Below, piece by piece: positions 16,301 through 21,911 of a stretch of 31,395 nt of DNA. The DNA is taken from the NCBI GenBank assembly GCA_964636325.1, contig CAZWRV010000077.1, positions 1 to 31,395 of the forward strand, in the 5' to 3' direction. Origin of the DNA: CAZWRV01 sp964636325. GTDB taxonomy: Bacteria > Verrucomicrobiota > Lentisphaeria > Victivallales > GWF2-50-93. The translations under genes and the position numbers were made by a program. Each line of letters begins with the position of its first letter. Positions within the stretch are counted from its first letter, which is position 1. The notes beneath the pieces are model-generated. The model made no database searches, was not told the DNA's origin, and was given only the letters and a program-made list of their open reading frames with translations.

Positions 16301-19300
16301 TCCGCGCCGAGTGTGACATATGCTTTTACCGGATCGGAAACCTCGCTTTCAATAGTCCCGCATCTGGCGACCGCTGTTATTGTGTTCTCCCCCTCGTCAA
16401 GTTGGACTCCGGCCGCCGAGAAAGATCCCGAGGGCGAGCCGAACAGGTAATCGTGCAGGACAGGCGTTGCAGCCGAGTCCTTGCTTTCCAGCAACGCCTC
16501 GATTTCGATATAGCGGTCGGAATGGGAGACAATCCCGCTTCCGCTTGCGGTGTAATACGGTGACCAAATTGAGGAGGAAATTGTTTCGATTGCCGCTGCG
16601 GAACGGCTCCTGAACTTGACCGTAGTGTTCGCAGGAGTATCTGCGTTCCAGAATATCTGCCCCCATACTGATTGGATTCCGGCATCGAAGATTTTCCTGT
16701 GCCATCCGCTTTTCTTTCCTGCCGCCAACTTCAGGTCTCCAGGACTGCTGAAAGGATCTGTCCCATCAATCGCTATCCGAAGGTTGTTGTTGTTCCAGCC
16801 GGGATAGAATTTCCCTATACCGCTGTTATAAAGGTCTTGAACTGCCTGCTGGCTTAATATGTTCTTCCATATCGTCAACTCGTCAAGCTGCCCATTGAAA
16901 TGGCGGAACCAGTCGTAGTTGGGCCGCTGGTATCCGTAGCCTGATACTTTACCGAAATCCTTCAATGATTTGTCTTGATCGGCTGTCCAGGTCGCGGGTC
17001 CGTTGAAGGTATCGGTGCCGAGGTAGGTTCCGTCAATATAAGCGTAGCCCTTGTTGGCGGCTCCATCTATGGCGACTGTGAACATGTGCCATGCGTTGTC
17101 ACGATAGTCGCGCCCTGTCGTATCTTCTATATAAAAATCTTCCCTGCTCCCTCCTGTCGCCGCATAAGCCCATACTTCCAATGAACCGTTTGTCGCCCTT
17201 ATGTTTGGGACGAACGACCAGAAATTGCTGCTATCGCTCCAGTAGTCTTGCTGGAATAGGCCGCCCCCCGCCGAGGTCTTGAACCACACATTGAATGTAA
17301 CAGGCTGGGACTTGTCGAAGCCGGGCATCCCCGAGACATGATCGTCAGAACCGTCGAAGCTCAGGCAGTTCTCCCTCTTTCCTGAGGATGACCATGCGGC
17401 TCCGTTTATTGTTCCGTCCGCATCCCCTATCAAGTCCTGGACTGTTCCGCCGGAGTTCTCGTCAAAATTCCAGATCAGTTTTAAATAGCTGTTGTAGTCG
17501 GTAATAGTTCCAGTTGTCCAATCCGTCTTCGTGGTGACGGATGTTTCGCTCAGTCCTGGAACTGTGGGTGCGGTGGCGCGGAGTGTGCCATTGACTGAAA
17601 TATCGACCACCGCCCCTGACATTGCGGTAAGGCTGTAGGCGTGGAGGGAGGGGAATGCGGCGGGATCGGAGCTTTCGAGAAGAGCCTCGACCTCGATGAA
17701 ATGATCCGCAGGCGAAGTGACAGCGCTCCCGCTCACGTCAAGATAGGCGGACCATGTTGAATCCGCAAGATTCTCAAGCGTCGCCGCAGTGCGCGTCCTG
17801 AACCTGACAGAGGTTCCTGCGGGGGTGTCGGCGCTCCATAAAAGAGGTCCCCAGGCGGTGGGCGAACCAGCATTGTATATCTTCCTGTTGTAGCCGATTG
17901 TCGCGCCGGATGCCAGTTTCAAGTCTCCGGGGGATGTGTATGAATCAGTGTTCACGTTTAAGGTGTCGCTGTAGTCCTGCAACCATTCCGGATAGAACTT
18001 TCCCGCTCCTCCGCTGTATATGGTGGCGGCTGCCTCGTCCGTAAGAACCATGTTCCAAAGCCCTATTTCATCCATGTCCCCATCAAAACCGCCATACCAG
18101 TATCCGGCGCCAATATACATCGAAAGGCTGCCGGTTGTGCCTGTAGCGCTTAATCCGCTTGTCGAAGAAGCCACCAATTCCCCGTCCCTGTAGATATTCA
18201 TCCCGCTTGTTCCGCGGGTGAAGACCAGGTTGTACCAGCGGTCAGCCTGCCATGCCAGGGCTCCGCTTGATGTGTATGCGTAGCCCCCCATGTACCAGTC
18301 CTCGTAATTGTTGCTTAGGCTTCCATTGTTGTTTATCATCAGATACCACATGCCTCCTGACGGGCTGTAGGAATATGCCAGGCCGAGGCCGTAATAGCTT
18401 GTTATATCAGCGGGATTCACCCGTATCCATGTGGAGAACGATGCGTCAGTTCCGAACCCGGGGACCGATGCGCTCATATATCCGTAGTTCCAGCTGTTCT
18501 GGTCGAAATCGAAATGGATGCCGGATTCGCGTCTTCCTCCTCTCCAGGAATAAAGGCCTGAAAGACTGCCTGTGATGTCCTGGACCGAATCAACCGCCTG
18601 CGATCCGGTATTCTCCCCGAATCCCCAGTAGGCCGCAAGGCTCTGGTTGTATTCATTCATGTTGCCGGACTGCCAGTCGGACTTGGACGAGGCGCCCAGC
18701 TGCTTTCCTGCCACAGCGATACCCTCAATATCGCTCGTGGCGCTGGCAAGATGCCCTGGAGTCTGTTTGGACGCAGGAAAAGTCAGGACAGGCCTGGCCA
18801 GAGTTTCCGCCTGGGGTGTCAGGGAAATCTCCGGCGAAAATCCGCTCTCTGCCCCGTAGAGGTCGACTGCGGACACTTTGTACAAATAGGATTGGCTGTT
18901 CGCGAGCCCGGTGTCGGTGAAATAAGGGGCCGGAAGCGCGGATGTGTTCAGCTTCGAACCGTTGCGGTAGACATTGTATCCCGCAAGATCCGGCTCTGTG
19001 TTGGCTGTCCAGGAAAGGTAGGCGGTGCTCTCCGCAGGGCTTCCTTCGAGGTTCTGCGGAACTGCGGGAGGGAGGTTGGTGACAGTTATTTTCTTAGAGG
19101 CAGTATTGTTCTTCTCATTGGACTCTGCGATCTGGGAATACGGGTCGATATTGACCGTTATGGTTCGCTCCCCCGGTGCAAGAACTGTCGTAAGCTTGAA
19201 CGAATATGTTCCGCCTCCGAAAACCTTGTCGAGGACAAAGTCCTTTCCAAGCTGGACAGTTCCATCAAAGAACTGGAGGATGGCATTGGCCGCGACTGTC

Positions 19301-20661
19301 TCGCCCTTATTTTCCACCAGCGCGGTTATCTCCACCTGGTTAGGGAAGGACGGATCAGGGATGTTGAAGGAAATATTGTCAGAGGTTATTGCCAGGTCGG
19401 GCTGTGAGATTTGTGCAGGCGTGACAACCACCGAAGCTGAAGCGGAATTGTTGTCCTCTCTGCCCTCTATCACCCTCTGCGATGGATCGGCCAGCGCAAA
19501 TATTTCGTGGATCCCTGCCTGGAGGTATACTCCGAGGCGGACTGTTCCATAGGAACCGGCCGCAATGGATGCCAGTTGAAGTTCAGGCCCGATTTTTGTC
19601 CCGCCGGAAGAAGGATTGCCGTCGTAGCACTGGACACCCACATTCTGGGCGGCGCTGCCGCCGATGTTCCTGATTTTTACAGTAATTAAAATCTGGTAGC
19701 TGGTCAGCGGGCTGGAAGGTGAAAAAGAGATATCTGCCTGCGAAATTTCAAGGTCAGGCGGCTCGGGGAAGGGATTTTCATAATATAATTTCAGGTATCT
19801 TGCCGCGATTGCCGTCTTGTAGATATTTCCTGTAAAACTTCCATCGGCAATCTGCTGGTTTTCAAGCCAAATTGCCGCGCCTTCAACCGATGCCTGGGCG
19901 CCGCCGGACATCAGCAACGAGGCCATGCATAAGGCTGTCGCAGTTATGTCCGAAGGGGAGTCCCAGGAGCTGTCTGGGTTCTGCTTGGATGCGATGAAAG
20001 AAATTCCTTTCGATATAGCCAGGGAGAGGTTTGTCGGATAATAATTTTCATTTAGCTGGTATTCGCGAAGAGATGAAACAATCCAACCGGTCAGTATTAT
20101 ATCTGACATGTCTTCGGCGGCATTGTCCTTGTCCTGGAGAGTCCAGCCGCCGTAGGACTGCTGGGCGGAGCAAAGAAAATTTATCGCCTTTTCTATATTT
20201 GCCCTGTCGGCTGAACCGCACTCTATCAGGGCTCTGACTGCCATAATCGTCATCAGCGGAGAGCTTGTGTAATCTTTTCCTATTCCAAATCCGCCGTCCG
20301 GATTCTGGAATGAAAGCAGGAGGGATTTCAAGTCATTAATATCTGCGGTCGAATGAGATAGGATGATTATAGCTTTGGAGATTGAAGATGTGTTTTCTGG
20401 TTCCAGGGACGCCGCCCAATTTACCGTCTTGCCTGACCATTCCCCGCTTCTTCCGGCCTTGTAAAGCGTAATGAATGATTCCGACGTGTCGGCAGGCTGC
20501 TTTTCCAGCTCGCCCCAGCTACCGTCACTATCCTGTTGCGATGAAAGCCAGTTGAAAGCTCCCTCAAGGTCTGAGGAGGAAAAAGCTTTCAACGAACAGA
20601 AAAACATCATGCCAGCGAGGAAAAAGCATCCGATAGAGCGCATATGTCCCATGAATCTCAT
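10309..20661 (-). CDS. 3450-aa secreted mosaic protein: two alpha/alpha toroids, CARDB, LamG, Ig-like and ISGS-repeat domains
   Basis: I chose the ATG at 20661 (AAGGG 11 nt upstream, followed by a good Sec signal peptide MRFMGHMRSIGCFFLAGMMF) over a TTG 33 nt earlier that lacks a ribosome site. Approximate order: squalene-cyclase/prenyltransferase-like toroid (30-295) with QW-type motifs such as QNPDGGFG; CARDB 1-2 (297-530); FN3 (531-620); LamG plus a 120-aa beta module, twice (676-1008 and 1061-1408); CARDB 3-6 (1451-1920); second toroid (1926-2218) with QNPDGGWDYG; CARDB 7 (2218-2335); three beta domains (2335-2660); six Ig-like repeats (2661-3238); ISGS-repeat tail (3244-3450). No DxDD cyclase motif is seen, so the toroids are probably structural or binding domains. 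CARDB and LamG suggest an extracellular adhesin or scaffold. It precedes the RHS gene and may be its surface partner, which is inference. Confidence 0.85.
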   Translation of the reverse strand: MRFMGHMRSIGCFFLAGMMFFCSLKAFSSSDLEGAFNWLSSQQDSDGSWGELEKQPADTSESFITLYKAGRSGEWSGKTVNWAASLEPENTSSISKAIIILSHSTADINDLKSLLLSFQNPDGGFGIGKDYTSSPLMTIMAVRALIECGSADRANIEKAINFLCSAQQSYGGWTLQDKDNAAEDMSDIILTGWIVSSLREYQLNENYYPTNLSLAISKGISFIASKQNPDSSWDSPSDITATALCMASLLMSGGAQASVEGAAIWLENQQIADGSFTGNIYKTAIAARYLKLYYENPFPEPPDLEISQADISFSPSSPLTSYQILITVKIRNIGGSAAQNVGVQCYDGNPSSGGTKIGPELQLASIAAGSYGTVRLGVYLQAGIHEIFALADPSQRVIEGREDNNSASASVVVTPAQISQPDLAITSDNISFNIPDPSFPNQVEITALVENKGETVAANAILQFFDGTVQLGKDFVLDKVFGGGTYSFKLTTVLAPGERTITVNIDPYSQIAESNEKNNTASKKITVTNLPPAVPQNLEGSPAESTAYLSWTANTEPDLAGYNVYRNGSKLNTSALPAPYFTDTGLANSQSYLYKVSAVDLYGAESGFSPEISLTPQAETLARPVLTFPASKQTPGHLASATSDIEGIAVAGKQLGASSKSDWQSGNMNEYNQSLAAYWGFGENTGSQAVDSVQDITGSLSGLYSWRGGRRESGIHFDFDQNSWNYGYMSASVPGFGTDASFSTWIRVNPADITSYYGLGLAYSYSPSGGMWYLMINNNGSLSNNYEDWYMGGYAYTSSGALAWQADRWYNLVFTRGTSGMNIYRDGELVASSTSGLSATGTTGSLSMYIGAGYWYGGFDGDMDEIGLWNMVLTDEAAATIYSGGAGKFYPEWLQDYSDTLNVNTDSYTSPGDLKLASGATIGYNRKIYNAGSPTAWGPLLWSADTPAGTSVRFRTRTAATLENLADSTWSAYLDVSGSAVTSPADHFIEVEALLESSDPAAFPSLHAYSLTAMSGAVVDISVNGTLRATAPTVPGLSETSVTTKTDWTTGTITDYNSYLKLIWNFDENSGGTVQDLIGDADGTINGAAWSSSGKRENCLSFDGSDDHVSGMPGFDKSQPVTFNVWFKTSAGGGLFQQDYWSDSSNFWSFVPNIRATNGSLEVWAYAATGGSREDFYIEDTTGRDYRDNAWHMFTVAIDGAANKGYAYIDGTYLGTDTFNGPATWTADQDKSLKDFGKVSGYGYQRPNYDWFRHFNGQLDELTIWKNILSQQAVQDLYNSGIGKFYPGWNNNNLRIAIDGTDPFSSPGDLKLAAGKKSGWHRKIFDAGIQSVWGQIFWNADTPANTTVKFRSRSAAAIETISSSIWSPYYTASGSGIVSHSDRYIEIEALLESKDSAATPVLHDYLFGSPSGSFSAAGVQLDEGENTITAVARCGTIESEVSDPVKAYVTLGADLSIVPQDISFTPTAPGAEYPVSIVADVKNLGSGTADNFKVKFFDGDPDSGGIPLGEGFTIPSLGPSGSANLTLSTYLSAGTHSIFIFADAENTVPESDEGNNTATVSITVTPPASQPPDFEITNSGISFSSDNPTNLDIISITAIVRNVGGAKAEILKIAFFDGNPASGGIQIGDGIVFNNIAPQATATAGMQAMLPAGSHEIYVLADPDNNVSEADEANNSASKSITVSESPQSPSDLAVKNGAVSFSNSVPSATDIFTIGAEITNQGGISANNVLVRFFDGNPLQGGAQIGGDFQFSGVAPGGSAAVSLETALPAGQHRIYVYADPSNTILESDEWNNTAYADIEVQPAPLPDLFIDQSEISVPQGDIYSGDLVKISVKVRNIGEGDASRVKIRLYQGPPVGGGIRVARDAEVSLAGGDAADVVLGWCAAVGTHSLYIEADPDNLLPETDDFNNTASVTLTVLPSPDIQPVTDPEIQAAIDKGIAWLSTQQAGNGSFTGYYGSYTYGTTALAIMAMLHGGISVDDPRVTSALAYLDTYPSQQWNYITYEIALVIMAYQTTGKRLDYHQRVETLFNTLLSNYYYGGGMFTYGDLSNTQYGYLALYAASQWGIEIPESVRSQGLNRMTSGQNPDGGWDYGCSGYGGSYGAMTCAGIMNLRMLGVPPSDNRVQRGINWLNDHYAITYDPGSWWGATYYYLYSMERAMNIESSIAKIGEHDWYKDGSAFLVSQQAQDGSWNQMFGTEVSTCFALLFLERAVPEVSKSDLIVSSISFSNQNPVQGETISIASSIKNNDIRDIESHFKVAFYDGNPDQGGQQIGSDQTIQSLNGQASASVSVQWTVPTSETHTIYVLADIYNEAEETNEGNNTGTAQISVLANSGFEITVSADKDSYSPGERVIGAISVKNIGTASSSGTVEVALKDKEGNIISTLAREYFTDLAAGATHEFTRSWDISSGTAGGQYRLEASVFEGGAKKASNFDSFNVENLYGVNPGITSDRLEYPANADVVLTSRAASATSNFTYSDLKVVVTVTAPDFAEMMTNTYTVPELQPGRIDLKKLQWNTAVNPPGQYTAKQRIYDNDGTTLLSQSEAVFTITSSLESGGFAGSISVAPQTVEGGETFSISYSITNTGNVDIADAELIKIVTDRQNIQNVYTFSEPLNLEKGQTYEGQVENLASSGLTLQKYLVVLMLKKADREFSVGATYLNLVDTIPPTIEIISPANGTLTKNPNPQIRAILDDNFSGIDIETINLTIDGSKASPMYDNLTGMLVLDNPQLSDGEHALSITVKDIAGNSASTPEWKITVDATPPAIATLVPQNGALLKASPAEISAVITDALSGVKEDTITMTLDGNPATFTYDASSGKVSMDFADLADGLHTVSASASDNAGNSSTSPQWQFTVDSTPPVYSAHSPANDSISKNAKPEISLLATDALSGIAQDSISLEIDGQPATHSFESSTGRISYIPESNLSDGWHVITSTASDLAGNSSTTSWRVGIDTASPSISNLTPAPGSLIAEYPSEISASIADSFSGISESSIVLTIDGSIVQHIYDSATGKVYFAPTELLADGTHSVIISVSDNAGNSSTSPEWQFILDTVPPVINGISPEDGNISKDSEPEISATLSDALSGIDETTISLAVDGISIAASYDSATGLLTASSPLLEDGGHDILISVSDNAGNNSVEAWSIGVDTTPPQISDLSPAPGSTTSQTQPTISAKLSDSFSGINASSISLTVNGESLAFNYDSAAGILTATPAQPLQPGTIQILLSVEDNAGNSASAGSWTITVQTWLLFHNSTSGQIKISGSGKTFDGRVHSNAAIKISGSNNDITQLTTAVGNIQITGSGNDVPNKQANATPQPMPVYDFNYYQQNATYTHSGNWHISGSNETIPAGIHYVNGYVKISGSHISGNVTIVATDYIKISGSNANFISADPANRMLFFSRTGDIDISGSNAKLKGIIYAPQGEIDISGSGESLQGAAIGNEIDISGSNKSFGPLQ
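10312..10930 (-). repeat. ISGS(N/G) repeat tail of the giant protein
   Basis: About 200 C-terminal residues contain nine copies of a (K/D/H/Q)I(S/T)GS(G/N/H) motif, for example KISGSN, DISGSN and QITGSG. Copies are spaced irregularly, roughly 15-40 residues apart, with short turns between them. The regular hydrophobic-Ser-Gly pattern suggests a beta-solenoid, somewhat like bactofilin-type or pilus-associated repeats. No known family is assigned. Confidence 0.6.
10950..12680 (-). repeat. Six tandem Ig-like repeats of about 290 bp
   Basis: Six units begin near 12680, 12390, 12100, 11812, 11512 and 11235. Each encodes about 95 residues of the form DxTPPxIxxLxPxxG...ISAxLxDxxSGI...DGxHxxxISVxDNAGNSS. 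This is the bacterial Ig-like pattern of long surface proteins. DNA similarity between units is visible, for example repeated variants of GAATTCCCGGCATTGTC on the plus strand. Confidence 0.8.
16440..18640 (-). repeat. Duplicated LamG plus beta-module unit inside the giant protein
   Basis: A unit of about 390-400 residues occurs twice in tandem. Each copy has a LamG domain (starting WGFGENTG and WNFDENSGG) followed by a module with the shared phrases GKFYPxW, SPGDLKLA, RKIxxAG, ADTPAxTxVxFRxR and IEVEALLES/IEIEALLES. The first copy spans about 18640-17640 and the second about 17480-16440. LamG domains are concanavalin-like and often bind glycans. Confidence 0.8.
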
Positions 20662-20709
20662 TGCAAAATGCGCCCTTGATTTGTTATTTTTCAAAAATAA
20701 TCAGTTGAT

Positions 20710-20737
20710 ACAATACCTTTGTTTAAAACGTTTTCAA
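20710..20737 (-). promoter_or_regulatory. Putative sigma-70-type promoter of the giant gene
   Basis: On the minus strand TTGAAA (20737-20732) and TATTGT (20715-20710) are separated by 16 bp. An A/T-rich tract lies upstream. The predicted start of transcription would leave a leader of about 40 nt before the ATG at 20661. It is the best hexamer pair in this AT-rich stretch but has not been tested against others. Confidence 0.45.
20723..20736. promoter_or_regulatory. LacI-family-like operator palindrome overlapping the -35 region
   Basis: The minus strand reads TGAAAACGTTTTAA, built on the perfect palindrome AAAACGTTTT. It differs by one base from the TGAAAACGTTTTCA pattern typical of LacI/GalR and CcpA-type operators. 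It overlaps the putative -35 box, the usual place for a repressor site. No regulator gene is in the window. Confidence 0.4.
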
Positions 20738-20784
20738 ACAAAAAAATGTTTTATTGCCACAGCGCCGTACCCTCATTATATTCA

Positions 20785-20910
20785 GCTGTCCGGCCAAACG
20801 GAGGCGGCTCCGCAGGGATGCGCCCGCCAAGGGATAGCCGGACGGGACAGCAACGGACAGTTGCGAAAGGGAGGCTTCGGCCTCCCTGCTTTTCATCCAA
20901 TGCTGTCCGG
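20785..20910. repeat. Intergenic inverted repeats with GCTGTCC arms and a UUCG hairpin
   Basis: GCTGTCCGGC (20785-20794) pairs imperfectly with an inverted copy ending GGACAGC (20845-20851), and GCTGTCCGG recurs directly at 20902-20910. Between them AGGGAGGC-TTCG-GCCTCCCT (20868-20887) is a perfect 8-bp stem with a UUCG loop when read on the plus strand, followed by CTTTT. No gene is seen here. It could be a REP-like palindromic unit or a bidirectional terminator. Confidence 0.5.
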
Positions 20911-20930
20911 AACTGCTCCCTTATGCCTTT

Positions 20931-20963
20931 AAAATCCCCGGGGTCTGGGGCAGGCAGCCCCAG
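20931..20963 (-). terminator. Probable terminator of the glycan-degradation operon
   Basis: On the minus strand CTGGGGC-TGCCT-GCCCCAG forms a 7-bp stem (20945-20963). It is followed by the palindrome CCCCGGGG (20936-20943) and then ATTTT. It lies just after the end of the hydrolase-like remnant. The T-run is short, so efficiency is uncertain. Confidence 0.5.
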
Positions 20964-20969
20964 TTTCCA

Positions 20970-21212
20970 TTACTTTTTATTCACAAATTCTGCGTAAGAG
21001 CCCCCAGGACATTTCCATGCCGAAACAAGGAGGTTCTTGTGGTTGTGTGACGCGAGCCCATGAAGATTCCAGTAGGGGACAAATTCTGTGTCGGGCATGT
21101 TGATCCGCGTCTCCTTGAGGACTGATTCGGGAAAGGGGCGAGCGATGTCGTGGACGGCAAGGTTGGCCGCGTAGGCGCGTTCCTGGCGGAATATCCAAGA
21201 TTCATACTTACC
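20970..21212 (-). pseudogene. C-terminal remnant of a third DUF6067-type hydrolase paralogue
   Basis: Beyond the TAG stop of the pseudopilin, the same frame stays open for 80 codons with strongly coding-like third positions (mostly G or C) and ends at TAA. It encodes ESWIFRQERAYAANLAVHDI, then ETRINMPDTEFVPYWN and NLLVSAWKCPGG. The order R-E-R...VHDI...EFVPYW...LLVSAWKxPG matches the C-terminal part of both upstream hydrolases: ERVQRTFVGVTLLHEL...LKVWRYW in the 1091-aa protein and KREWGMQKVHEL...VNVHNYW in the 1523-aa protein. The first roughly 900 residues of such a protein are absent, so this is a relic. Its phase with the pseudopilin may be chance, or read-through of the amber stop would fuse the two; the first is more likely. 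Confidence 0.65.
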
Positions 21213-21911
21213 CTAGTCCAACTGCCAGGGTGCCAGCTTGTTGGCCCATGTGAGTTTTCTTGGAAGGACCATGCTTTCCACATGGCCGTCCCAGAAGGAC
21301 ATTACGGATACCCCGCCGTAGGGGGCTTTAGGATGCGGCGTGCCGGCCACGGCGCTATGGAAAGTGTCCAAGGGATGGCCGTTCGCCCTGGTCGTACCCA
21401 TCGCCACGCCCGACTCGATGGTAAGGAAAAGCTGCGAAGGATATTTCACCCATTCGGGCTTGCATCCGCTCCAGTGGTCTGCGGAATCCAAGCTTGAGTA
21501 AGGGCCGTAATATTGCGACGGCGTGGTCAGGACGCGTTTCGGAGGGTAGCCGGTGACGGTGTAGCCGCTCCGCCAGCAGGCCTGCCACTCCCAGGTGTAG
21601 CCGTCCATCATCCACTGGATGTTCGAGGGGCAGACCCATATTCCCATGTTGTTCCTGGGGATGGGGGCCAGCGCCAAATTTGCCTCGACAAGCTGAAGAT
21701 ACCAGTAATGCCCGACAGGGAAAAGTCCTTCCGCGTCGGCCGCATAATTCATGAAGACGGAGTAAATCTGCTTCTGATTGCTGGAGCATGTGATTTTCTT
21801 AGCGGAGTCCCGCGCCCTGGCCAGCGCCGGCATGAGGATGGCAAGCAGTATCGCGATTATGGCGATTACGACTAGAAGCTCTATCAACGTGAAAACCCTC
21901 TTGCCGCTCAT
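21213..21911 (-). CDS. Type II secretion/type IV pilus-like pseudopilin
   Basis: The 232-aa protein begins MSGKRVFTLIELLVVIAIIA, a class III prepilin signal with the conserved Glu at +5 and one N-terminal helix that anchors the subunit in the inner membrane. The residue before the cleavage site is Val rather than the usual Gly. The helix continues into LLAILMPALARARDSAKKITC, the form seen in the large pseudopilin families of Lentisphaerota. The globular part is rich in Trp and Tyr and ends with a FWDGHVES motif typical of these proteins. Its ATG overlaps the stop of the 1523-aa gene (ATGA), with AAGGAG 7 nt upstream, so translation is coupled to the hydrolase. Many such genes sit beside carbohydrate-active genes, which suggests a substrate-specific secretion or binding role; that role is inference. 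Confidence 0.9.
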   Translation of the reverse strand: MSGKRVFTLIELLVVIAIIAILLAILMPALARARDSAKKITCSSNQKQIYSVFMNYAADAEGLFPVGHYWYLQLVEANLALAPIPRNNMGIWVCPSNIQWMMDGYTWEWQACWRSGYTVTGYPPKRVLTTPSQYYGPYSSLDSADHWSGCKPEWVKYPSQLFLTIESGVAMGTTRANGHPLDTFHSAVAGTPHPKAPYGGVSVMSFWDGHVESMVLPRKLTWANKLAPWQLD

